DNA from: Parelaphostrongylus tenuis
Taxonomy: Eukaryota > Nematoda > Chromadorea > Rhabditida > Metastrongylidae
Assembly (NCBI GenBank): GCA_019055375.1
Contig: JAHQIW010004423.1
Coordinates: forward strand, 62,001 to 126,000
Direction: 5' to 3'
Length of the DNA: 64,000 nt
A program made the translations under genes and the position numbers. Below the pieces are notes generated by a model. That model saw only the letters and a program-made list of their open reading frames with translations. It was not told where the DNA came from and did not search any database. Positions 37,601-47,400 of the stretch are shown here, piece after piece (within the stretch, counting starts at the first letter, position 1; the number at the start of each line of letters is the position of its first letter).

Positions 37601-39994
37601 GCTGAAACGAAAATAAGGAGATCAAGACAGAGAATGATGCTTTACCTTAGCAGATATAACAGGTATAAAGATATTATTTTCTGATAGAAATAGGAACAGG
37701 AGAGAGGGTGGCGCAGTAATTACGTGAGCTCTGCGACAAATACGCGGTCGATGGTCCGATCCAAGATCCACGAGCCTTCCTTCACTTTGGGGTCGGCGAA
37801 CTGGTATTAAACTTGTCTAAGAGGATAGCATTAATAGTTTGATACACGGTAATTCACCACCAGTCATGTAAAGGTCAGATATGCACTCAATCACCTCAAA
37901 CAACGCTAGATGAAGACAAATGCATGGCACACCTCTCAGAGGTGGCCATCGTCAATAACCTTATTTTTCTTATTATTCATAATAGATGAGACGCAGTTTG
38001 ACCAACGGCTATAAAAGATGGAAAAGCAACTGGAAATAAGGTACGCAAATCTATCATGATGATATTCGCTGCACAAGCCCTTGTCTAATCTTTGTTCATA
38101 TAGAATGCACGGAAGCCCGTTAGAAGCCATATATGGACACTTTCGCTCATAAGGGCAAGGACCATACCTTTATAAACATGTCCGTCACGTCATCTTCATC
38201 GAGAACTGGAGCTAACTTGACATCAGCAGGTGCAACTGTTACAGTTGGCAGGGATTCAGAGGTTGATGGTGGCTTTAGGGGTACTGAAGGCGTAGCTAGC
38301 GGCGGAGGCACAAATGGTATTGGTTTTTGCTCCTCCTCCACAAATACAGCGTAATCAGCTGGAGTAAGGATTCTGAAACGCAAAAACGTGAAGCAACTCG
38401 CATTATGATAACATCTAAAAGGTGAAGCTTGAGTTCCACTAGGAAGCAAAATTCATGCAAATGTATACTGGCACACCAGCACTTTATGTTATAAATTTAA
38501 CGATTCAACAATAGGTCAATCCGAAAACGACGTTACCACCTCAATACGCTCTGTTGTTGCCCATCATCGAGCTCAAATCCATCCTCTGATCTGGCGGCCT
38601 CTACTTGCTCCTCTGTATGCATAACTACCTAAATGCATGAGGAAGAAAATCGAAGAAGTTCTAAGGGGTCTTGCACAAAGAACAACTGGCTCACCTCCGC
38701 TTGCTTGTGTTGGCTCCTAAGAGGTAAAAACGTAATTTTCTCAATGTGTTCAGCTTCTGAAACCCGTAAAATCAACAAGAGTACTAGCAAGAGCAATTAC
38801 TCGTAAAAGCTTTGATGCCATTCATTGCCAAAAGAACCAGGGACATGAACGAGAACACACCAAATATACTGTTGAGCAAACTTTGTTCAGCAGATAAAGG
38901 CAAATCGAGGGCGTATACTGTCCGCTTCCGAATTCCTTCGTCGGATGGGACCTTGAAAAATGGTCGAGAACGGCATGTCGCTGGTGCAACTAAAGATAAA
39001 AAGTATGGATAATTCATCAGAATGAAGTAACAGTTAACTTACAAAAGGTAGGACCAGCTTCCACTTTGATAGCTTGCCCATCAATACGTATTTTCTGTGC
39101 CTGTGTAAAAGCCTCTCGTGCAGAGCTGATTGAGTCGAACGTAAACGATATGGTTCCCGGTTTTGGACCCTACATTGAGGAACTTTGGTATGTAATACTG
39201 TAATTAAAAAATAAGGCAGAGGAAAAACAAATGAAATAATAAGCACCTTTTGTTTGGGCGCTCTTTCAAACTTGATACTGAAGGACTCACATCGTGCAAG
39301 CATATTAATGATCTAAATTTCACAAATCATAATTGACCACTCGGGATCCAAAATATTCATCTAGAAGAACAATGTACCTCTGAGTGAGTCCTCCAGCCTC
39401 CAGGATGTCTCAAACCAGTCACAGTAAAAGTCCGATTTCTAGAATCGGGTTCTTCATTAGATCTGGGCGAAATTCCAGCAGTTTCGGCAGTCTCTGTTTC
39501 TGTGGACACCGTCTCTGTGGATGAACCTTCAGCCGTTTCACCACCACAATCCACAACATTGTCAGACCCATTTATAGTCACAGTCACATTTGGTTGCTAC
39601 AAACAATAAAAATAGAGCTGGATTGTAAGTCTCTGATTAGAAGTTTTAACTTTTCTTCCGAAAAAAAAGAAGGCTTCAATCGCAACACCAATATTACAGA
39701 GAGCTAGCGGTAAAATTTGAATTTTGAGAAAAGCGGCAGCAATTAAATATAAGAAGAACTCTTTCTAGTGAACAAGTACTCTTTTCATAGGAGAGTCGTG
39801 AAAGGTCTCATTAGCATGACTCTACAGAAACAGACTGCATCGTTCAAGCACTCCGAAAACTACTGAACATCAGCGTCACATCTTTTTTACGCTTTCGGTA
39901 CGATGTTGATTTTCAGCTTCGCACGCGACGCGGTCACTGTACAGCGGGGCGCGTTTTCCTCACAATGCCACGATATCGCATGAAATTCAGACAT
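31607..39994 (-). CDS. RRM-containing, charged nuclear-type protein, unidentified; 15-16 exons
   Basis: I read exons (high to low): 39994-39902 (tentative first), 39596-39378, 39312-39247, 39169-39043, 38989-38861, 38756-38695, 38628-38540, 38372-38168, 37601-37405, 37313-37203, 36967-36872, 36740-36594, 36449-36387, 36306-36181, 32029-31850, 31726-31607, about 676 residues. Seen: a Thr/Glu-rich N-terminus; two RRM-like folds, one around RTFTVTGL...GTISFTFDSISSAREAF, the next from RTVYALDLPLSAEQSLLNSIF through ITFLPLR to EEQVEAAR; a proline-rich linker (FVPPPLATPSVPLKPP); a helical segment (HLTEAQTAWMREHLQFL); acidic tracts; then Lys/Glu-rich, LDEGEIDSEEE, poly-Ser and RKRRRNRRK stretches. 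This composition suggests RNA processing or transcription in the nucleus (inference). I do not recognise the family. Phases agree throughout except between the exons ending at 36594 and starting at 36449. The first exon, 31 codons from the ATG at 39994, is uncertain. Confidence 0.75.
32200..32900. repeat. Dispersed ~150-base repeat cluster in an intron
   Basis: Inverse copy at 32210-32480 and forward copy at 32690-32860 (GTGAAACATAATTTTATTTT, CTTTCGAATGATTACTAAAA). In the 4.1 kb intron of the RRM gene. Confidence 0.55.
33990..35010 (+). pseudogene. Dead mariner/Tc1-type transposase
   Basis: A near full-length but frameshifted transposase. Recognisable pieces include DEK followed by FTVEPPQNRQNRCQFPKKSK, then AVAKAMGNGHFPPSVMTWAD, QDWAARHSACE-like and LFPGFWGKDIYPSNSPDLDP, and SLLEEKVSTSRYTIVEA. 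The paired-aspartate region (NSPDLDP) and the D at the DEK box are visible, but stops interrupt the frame. It sits antisense inside an intron of the RRM gene. Confidence 0.8.
35023..35490 (-). repeat. Tandem direct repeat of a ~310-base unit carrying hammerhead motifs
   Basis: The stretch 35030-35165 recurs at 35340-35480 with few differences (shared TTTTGTTTCGAGTGTTTTCT start), separated by a unique part to 35335. The repeat starts just after the dead mariner. On the minus strand the first copy ends in a full hammerhead; the second copy is cut in the core. The body aligns, inverted, with the element at 41.58-41.81 kb (shared GAGTGTAAA and CGTCGTC blocks). Head-to-tail partial dimers are typical of Penelope-like pseudo-LTRs. 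Confidence 0.82.
35137..35179 (-). ncRNA. Hammerhead ribozyme motif, type I, complete core
   Basis: Reading the minus strand from 35179: stem I GCCCGA, core CTGACGA (position 7 is C, a tolerated site), stem II GGTC/GATC closed by a GCAA tetraloop, GAAA, minimal stem III (A-T, C-G, loop ACGT), cleavage triplet GTA ending at 35143, stem I partner TCGGGC (six pairs). All essential bases are present. Confidence 0.82.
35690..35846 (-). mobile_element. tRNA-derived SINE, family 1, shortened
   Basis: Minus-strand head (GTGGCGCAATCGTTAGAGGT) and B box are followed directly by the tail block; the middle is deleted. It lies in an intron of the RRM gene. Confidence 0.7.
35870..36125 (-). mobile_element. 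tRNA-like SINE, family 3, diverged
   Basis: Minus-strand TGTCCTACGGCGTCCATGAA and AGAAGTACTGGGACCTGCAC match the 3' half of family 3. It abuts the exon of the RRM gene that ends at 36181. Confidence 0.55.
37701..37975 (+). mobile_element. tRNA-derived SINE, family 1
   Basis: Head GTGGCGCAGTAATTACGTGA, B box GATGGTCCGATCC, body and a TTATTTTTCTTATT tail; inside an intron of the RRM gene, antisense to it. Confidence 0.75.
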
Positions 39995-40714
39995 TTATCT
40001 TTACTGGAAGGATCAATCATCAGAAAATGGTGAAACACGTTGGAAGAGACTTCAACAACCTTTGTTGAAAAAAAAAAAAGTGCTTCCTCCAAAACCGCGT
40101 ATTATGTAAAGAAAAATCATACACCTACGAAAAGGTTATATTTGGAACTGCTTTCGAACAATTTTACGCTATCCTATGAATACTTATCCATACTTCAATC
40201 AAATTTATCTTTCATTCATTAAGTCAAAAAAGAATCATCTTTATATGTTGCCTCAAAAGGAAAACTGTCGCGAAATCAATCACACTATCACTTCGTCTTT
40301 CTGAAATCAAACTAGTACGACACAAACTTTTCGTTTATGATATCCTCTCATTCCATACAATATGCAGCTCATCCTAAGGATTTGAAAAATGAAGGATTTG
40401 AAAAATTACAACACAGCGAGTAGCTTGTCAAAAAATAATGCTGCACACTGAATGCGATGCCACTGCATCCTTTCCAATTATTAAGGTCCTGAAGTTGAGA
40501 GCTCTATAGAGATATAGCAGGAACTTTACCCTACCGTTTTATATGTACTACCTTTTTATGTATACCGCCTTATACTTCACTACGAATAATATTCATCGTC
40601 AACCTTCGTCATTGGACATGGGCACTAGTTTTGAGCCATGCACGCAGTTTTCTTGCTTGAATGGCCTGAAGACAATTTCCTGCTACCTGTCCAGTTCAAA
40701 CTTCCGCAAATAAT
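39995..40714. other. Spacer upstream of the RRM gene
   Basis: Nothing recognised; A+T-rich. Confidence 0.45.
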
Positions 40715-40900
40715 TTCGATGTGGATATATACCCGCGAATATTGAGTCGTACGCGAAAATTCAACCCAGAGTGAACTGACCGGCGTATCTCCCTTAGTCG
40801 GGGCACGTGCTACCACTACACATTACCGATGTAACCACTTTCCTATCACTCTTAGCTGATCCAACTACCGGAACTATCAGCAACCAATGTTTAACACGTT
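40715..40900 (-). repeat. tRNA-like repeat, family 2, single arm
   Basis: Minus strand: ATCGGTAATGTGTAGTGGTA followed by GCACGTGCCCCG, with the family's upstream block (AGTGATAGGAAAGTGGTTAC). No partner arm is seen nearby. Confidence 0.6.
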
Positions 40901-41327
40901 GACAACGATCTGAGTCGTTTTCAGCTCATACCGCACGCCAAGTGTGCGGCGTCGAGGCGCGGCGGGAGTCTTCATTATCACGCCTTACAATGGAAATTTG
41001 GAAATTTGTTCGGTAATCTGAGGTGCAGAGGGGATATTATCGTGATTAAATGATGGAATATAGCAGAACAGACTTCTTTAAAAAGTTTTATACCTAAGGG
41101 AATGCCCATGTATCGAAAGATCATCTATGTTTCAACGGGAAAGGCACACTGTTGTATAAGGGAACATATCTTCAGCTGTTAAATAACTTTGTTTCTTTTT
41201 CATCCATTTTGCTATGTGAAATGACTCTTGTTTCACTTTCTGCTAACGAAAAAGTTAACGTTTTGCAAGCTGAGTTCGTTATAGTGAGTATCTGCCTTTT
41301 CACTCGAGATTCGAGGATTTAGGAGAA

Positions 41328-41815
41328 ATATTATACCTTTCCTTCGAGTGCTTTATTAAGACCACGCTCAAATTTCAATAGATCCTTTCATTATTATTTG
41401 AGCCAACATGTCATGTGGTCTGGTAAAGGCTCTAAGGTCTTTAAGGACGAAACACGTGTCTCGGGCTGTACAAGAGCCTTTACCAGACCACATGACATGT
41501 TGGCTCAAATAATAATGAAAGGATCTATTGAAATTTGAGCGTGGTCTTAATAGAGCACTCGATGGAAAGGTATAATATGATTAAAATACCAGCCAGCTAG
41601 CAATCGAGTGCGAAAACACTCAGTGTTAGATGAATGTTTCACCTGACAAAGAGTGTAAAGCGTAGGTCGTCGATAACTATATATAAGGAGTGTGACGCTC
41701 CCGAGAGAACTGACTATGAAAAGATCGACAGACGACGGGTTCTGCACGGCTGATGAGTCTGTAAGGACGAAACACGTGTCTCGGGCTGTACAAGAGCCTT
41801 TACCAGACCACATGA
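41328..41815. repeat. Foldback plus partial tandem unit with hammerhead motifs
   Basis: A near-perfect inverted repeat with about 104-base arms (41328-41431 and 41474-41578) encloses a loop containing a hammerhead lacking its CTGATGA half. It is followed by a second unit body (41579-41745, with a TATATAAGGAG stretch) and then a complete hammerhead at 41744-41792, and stops mid-arm at about 41813. The arm sequence is the same 3' tail as in the 35.0 kb element (GTGGTCTTAA, CAAATAAT blocks). Confidence 0.85.
41744..41786 (+). ncRNA. Hammerhead ribozyme motif, type I, complete core
   Basis: Core CTGATGA (41750-41756); stem II GTCT/GGAC closed by a GTAA tetraloop; GAAA (41769-41772); minimal stem III (A-T, C-G, loop ACGT); cleavage triplet GTC ending at 41780; stem I GCACGG/TCGGGC with one A-G mismatch and one G-T wobble. 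Confidence 0.82.
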
Positions 41816-42304
41816 TTTAGGAGAAAGATTCGCCACTGTTTCTGCAACAGTTAGCTTTCTCAATGTTTCTTCTATCATGTTTTACCACTTACTGGCGACG
41901 GAATTTCCTTTAGTGACAATAAAAATCCACATTTCATTAGAAAAACTACCACAACGTCATTGTTGCCGCCGCGCTTGCTGGCGACGGCGCCGCTGTCGCG
42001 CAAGATTTCAACGTCGTTGTCAACGTGTTAACTTACTATTAACAGTTGTACATCCACATTATATCACTGCTAGAGAGCAGTAAAGCAGATAATTCATAAG
42101 ATTCACTAATGTGACCAAGAGCAACAAAATCCGCCGTGAAGTTAAAACAGCGGACTGACCGCCACGAAAATGAGCGTATTTAGCTCCTTGTAGGTATTGC
42201 GGACTAAGAATGCTTTCCAGAAACGAAGTCGAGATCAAAAATCTCATTTTTCAAGTTATTAAAGGACCATTAATAGCTCACTGAAACAGCTCTGTTGGGG
42301 AAAA

Positions 42305-42588
42305 AAAGCCAAGGAAACACGAGCAGATGCGCCATGCATTCGACTTCAATTTTTACCTTCGTTTGAGGTGATTGAATGCATATCTGGCCTTTACAATGAC
42401 TCGCGGTAGCCTCCCGCTGAACCGAGTGAGTGTTGGTTATCCTCCCAGACAAGTCTGAGACCTGCCTGGTACCAATTTACCGACCCCGGAGTGATGGATG
42501 GCTTGGTGAGCCACGAGCGCGAGATCGAACCATTGACCACGTGTGCGACGCAGAGCACCTCTAACCACTGCGCCACATGCGCTCATCT
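42305..42588 (-). mobile_element. tRNA-derived SINE, family 1
   Basis: Minus strand reads GCGCATGTGGCGCAGTGGTT head, B box GGTTCGATCTCGC, CCAGACAAG-type body and GAATGCATGGCGCATC tail block. It is well preserved. Confidence 0.85.
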
Positions 42589-43166
42589 ATTGAGAATACG
42601 TCGGTAGAAATCTCTCCAGTGATACTTCATCTTTTCGTATAGATGAGGCTTTCTTAGAATCAAAATTTCACTATGAAAGTAAAAAGAAGCTCATTGTGAA
42701 GTTGAAAAACGAACTCTACTCTGAAAGCAAAGTTTTGCCCTTTTTCCAATTATTACACCCTACTGTTAAGACCTTTCCAAATAGCAAACCCATGGTAAAA
42801 GCTCCACTTAATGAATGACTATAAAAACAGTTAAAATAAGGAAAAACTGCTCATATTACGATACTGTCTTCTCAAGACCCAAATATTCCTCAATACCCGC
42901 CACGCGGCGCGTGTGGCAGTGCATTGAAATGACTACACTTCGTACCGAACGGCTAAACACAGGACAAACATATGCTCTAAACGAGGAGATTAAACCATTC
43001 CTTCCGCTGATATTGAGCAAAGATCATGGATCAAAAAAGAACTACGACTGTAGCAGCTCCACCAAATTGTGTCAAAAACCTCCACTCATCAAACAACCCA
43101 TCTCTTGAAAAAAAAAACCATGTAGTCTCGAATTGTGCCATGAAGTGATGAACATGGATCTTTTTT

Positions 43167-43445
43167 GCGTGCGTGTAGCGCAGTGGCTTTACATGCCCTA
43201 CAACACACATGTGATCACTAGTTCGATCCCGTTCCACAACTTCACAGATCCTTCCATATCTCCATGATCAGTGAAATGATATCACTTTGCCTGAGGGGAT
43301 TAGAGTCTTGAATTGGCATACCGGTAGATCATCATAAGACATAGATTAAGACATACTCATCCGATGGCCAATGAAGATGCATGGCGCATCGCTCCTCCTC
43401 TTCAATTGATCAACAAAGAGAGACATACTCTTTTACCCTTTATTT
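43167..43445 (+). mobile_element. tRNA-derived SINE, family 1, diverged
   Basis: Head GCGTGTAGCGCAGTGGCTTT, B box AGTTCGATCCC, and tail block GATGCATGGCGCATCGCTCC ending TTTTACCCTTTA. Confidence 0.75.
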
Positions 43446-44461
43446 TTTCCAAGTGCAAGGAGTCTACAACCTGAACTGACACTTGGAATCGGTTAGAAAT
43501 CGGACGCGCCACTCACACAGCATCCTAATTTTCCTCTCACACTTAAGACATGAGAAGTAGTATTCCTCGTAAAAACCCCTACTATAAGACTTTATGTTTT
43601 CAATCTTACATTCTAATAGCTTCCGTGTAAAAATTAGCCATGAGTGGACCGCCAGATAAGCACGTACTCCAAGTCCCCTAAGAAACCTAACCCTGTGCTT
43701 GCTACCAAATTAGGGCATTTTCTCTCAGTGAAATGTACAAGGCTACGGGCCATATTTACATATTCAAAAAGTAAACATCTGAGAATTATGTAGACACAAT
43801 AGGAAGTGATAAGTTAACTGCCACCGGTGAATATCCTTAGAACCTTAGATTCTCAAAACTATTTTGAAAAGCAACGAAAACGTCAGCAGTGTGTGGAAAA
43901 AGCGCTTCTTTTGTCTATGTCTGGCCAAATTACAAATACAAATAACCAGCAAACTACCTCTGCAATGCTAAGAGCTCCATTTTGCAACGTCTTTTCTTCA
44001 TTTTCTTGCTCTTCCATCTGTACAAAATCAAAATAAGATCCATTGTTGAAGTAAGAATGGCTCTACTGCGTACATAAATCGTAAGATAAGAGGACTATAA
44101 CCATTAAAACTGGCAATGATTGCAACACGAAGAAGTGAAAGATTTATTGAGTTGAGAGATCTTCGAGAGTGCTACATGGGATTATAAAATAGGAGTGGAA
44201 AAATAGATCATAATATAGCCAATATAAGATACCAAGGTTTTCCTATTATCAAAGCAGTTTAATGAGCTCACAAAGTACATCAGTTAGGTTTTATAGAGAA
44301 ACCTGACGTTGGTTAAGATTGAAAGTACGAAAAATTAATGAATAAGTCTGTGTACAAACGGAAAAAAGTGCTAAACGTGGCCTATACAGAAGGAAAGAGA
44401 TGAACCCATAACGGTACGGCTCGTATTAGTAAAGACCGGTAGAATTTCAAATGATATACAA
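43446..44461. other. Spacer downstream of the MOF gene
   Basis: No gene or named repeat is seen; candidate poly(A) signals are present but not distinctive. Confidence 0.45.
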
Positions 44462-47400
44462 CTATACATTGGGTCGCCAACGAAGCAATCGAGCCTTCAT
44501 CATCAAACGAGGAGGACGTGCTACCAATTTGCGCAAATTCTCCAGCTTCTTGATAGGTACAACTACGCATGGCTCTATACCTTCTGGAGCTTCTTCGACC
44601 ACAGGCGGCTCGTAAAGCTGGAGCCACTTGAGTGTCACAATTACATCATCGATCTGCATACCTAGAACATATAAAATACTATGCTCACATCCAAAAATCT
44701 TTAATGATAGGCAAAACTTTGGGCCTCAGATGGGAGCCGAGTCCATATCTCGCTCCGCGTGCTAACCACGCTTATAAAAGGTTCGAACTAAGAAATAACA
44801 ATACATTTAAGCGGTTATATCCATCACATACCCAATACATTAGCCAAGTGAGTGATTCGAATCCATGACATGTCCATAAGAGTCATAAGGTGATCCACAA
44901 TCATATAGGCCCAAAAATGACGATAGCTCATCAAACCGAGATCAGATAGAGGCTTTTCCGGGGAACCATTCACGCCTTCTCGACGCGAAAGTTCATAACC
45001 TATAAAATTGCAATCAATACTTTCAAATACTACTTTTGATGAAGAGTAAAACGGCACAGTTAAACAATTCAGGATTGAAGCTTGATTTATAGATTTCTTC
45101 AATCGTTAGCTCGCCAAATTTTGCGACGTAATCAACAAATTTGGAAATTGCAGCTACAAAACGTAAAACTGCAAAAAAAAGAAACCACAGGAAGATCACA
45201 AGTTTGTTTCTCATTAGAAGAATTTGGAAAGTTTAGAACGAATATGATGCTTAGTGAGAAATCTTCCTAAGTGGAAAAATCACAGTGCTGAGAATTGTGA
45301 AGGACTGTTGGATTAAAACTAATCAACTGTATAAATTCATCTATAGCAAAAGAAATCACATCTAACGCTTCGTCACAGCATGCAACCATCAATATCATAG
45401 TTCAGCCTGCTTTCAGCGTGTTCAGATAAAAAACTGATAAACACTTAAATTGAGTAAGAATACGTTTTGACTACTAACTCAGCTGAATCAGAAAGCTTCC
45501 ATATCCTTGCCGCTGGAATGGCGGAAAGATCAGGATGCAATTTAGATTATGTCCATCGGAAGAATCACGCTCTTTGGAAAATAGCCAACAGGACGAGCAC
45601 CTGAAGTTTCTAAACAAAATGATGTAAAAATTCCTACAATACCAATAAAGCAAAGGAAATGGAGAAAGCGAAGAGAAGTTCTCCGAGTGGAATACTTTCC
45701 AAGTTGTATAAGGAAAACTACAGATATGGCGCTTCAACTAATTTCATCTCGAAGCCATGTAAAACAAAGAATTTAACAAAGGAACATTTCAAAATATTAG
45801 ACAAGAGTTTTCTTATTCAAAGAAGAGTCATTAGAACGGTTCATAAAGAAGTATAAAAAGTCATACAAGAGGTATAAAAAAGAGCAATTAATAATATTAT
45901 GGTAGAGAAACAAAACTCTGCGAAACCGCGAATCGAAACCACAAGAATTTCTACTTAACTGCCTCGAAGCACTATATTACGTTACAATTATAGATCCAAT
46001 GATGCTGCGTGATATGGAAAACTTTGGATCTGGAGTGGAATCGAACTCGCATCTTACGCTTTCCGGGCTCACCGGAAAGGGCAAGAACCGAAACATTTTA
46101 TCTTCTTTCTGACATTTATTATACTAGAAGCCACATAGCACTAAAGACTGAGACAGGTCGGAATTATGAATGACTCCATTGACTTGAAGGATGAGAGGAA
46201 AGGTATTTTCCATAAAGAGGTGTTTGCCCTAAAACTGATAAAAAAGCAACGACTTTTACCGCACCTGATCCATCCCACTCGCAAATTACATAGAATAGGA
46301 AGCCGTTGACGTCAAAGTAAATAGTTTTGTGGTCCATGAATAGCTTCGCGAACAAACACAAGCACTGACAGAAAAGCTGCAAAAACGCCTTCTTCTTTTG
46401 AAAAATTCGTAAAAATACGCTGGCGATGTAAATAAGCGCTTACCCTTTCCTTACTTCCATCAACTTCGTATACTATAATGTTCTCAATGCTGTCATGATA
46501 AATCTCCTTACCAGGCGGTTGCCTCGCATTACATGAACTCTAAACGACTTCAGAAATTCTTGAAAGACCAACAAAGGAAGCCATTACGAAAAAAAAAAAG
46601 ACATTGAAGTACACCGAAAAAAAGAGTGAGACGGAAGCCAAAATATTAGGCACGACAGAAAAACCTCACATGAATGATGGACGACCTATCAGACTTTTCA
46701 GAAAAAAAAAACATTCAAAGAACTAGAGAATCTTTGTTAGTTGCAAATTGCAAAGGAGAGGAGGAAAAATGACGAACAAAACAAAATTAGAAAGAACAAA
46801 AAGTGAGAAAAAAGGATTCTAATACCTCATAGGTAGGAATGGTGTCCAATTTCTCTAGATTTAGTTTATCCGCTAAAAAACAAAAAACGGTGCATTTGGC
46901 TGAGTGGCTAATGATGCCCGACGCAGCTAGACACGGAGTTGAAACCCCTCCTCCAACGCTCTCCGCCAATCAATAACGAACGCCCTAGTTTGGCTATCCT
47001 CGAGAATACTAATATCTGTGCTCAACCGTCTCTATGTCGTTCATGATAAAGGCAAATCCTCAATCAAGAGAGGGAACGGGAGGGGAGAAGTCAAAAATGT
47101 TACTCCCAATCGAAATAAAAATTATGGGAGGAAAACTCCAAAGCCTCGAATTGAGAGGACTCAAAAGCACGAAAATACACAATTTATCAAGATCCCCAAA
47201 AGTTTACTGCCCTTACAGAACTTATGAATGACTGTATTATACAAAGATTCGAGTGTTATACAAAATATTCGATTCCATACAGGAGTTGAACCCGTGTCCC
47301 ACCCATACCGAATACGAACGCTATAATTACATCATCGAGGCTATCGCTCTGTTACCACCCTTTCTCAGCTGCGATGCTCTATATCGAAGGAAGAGTGGTA

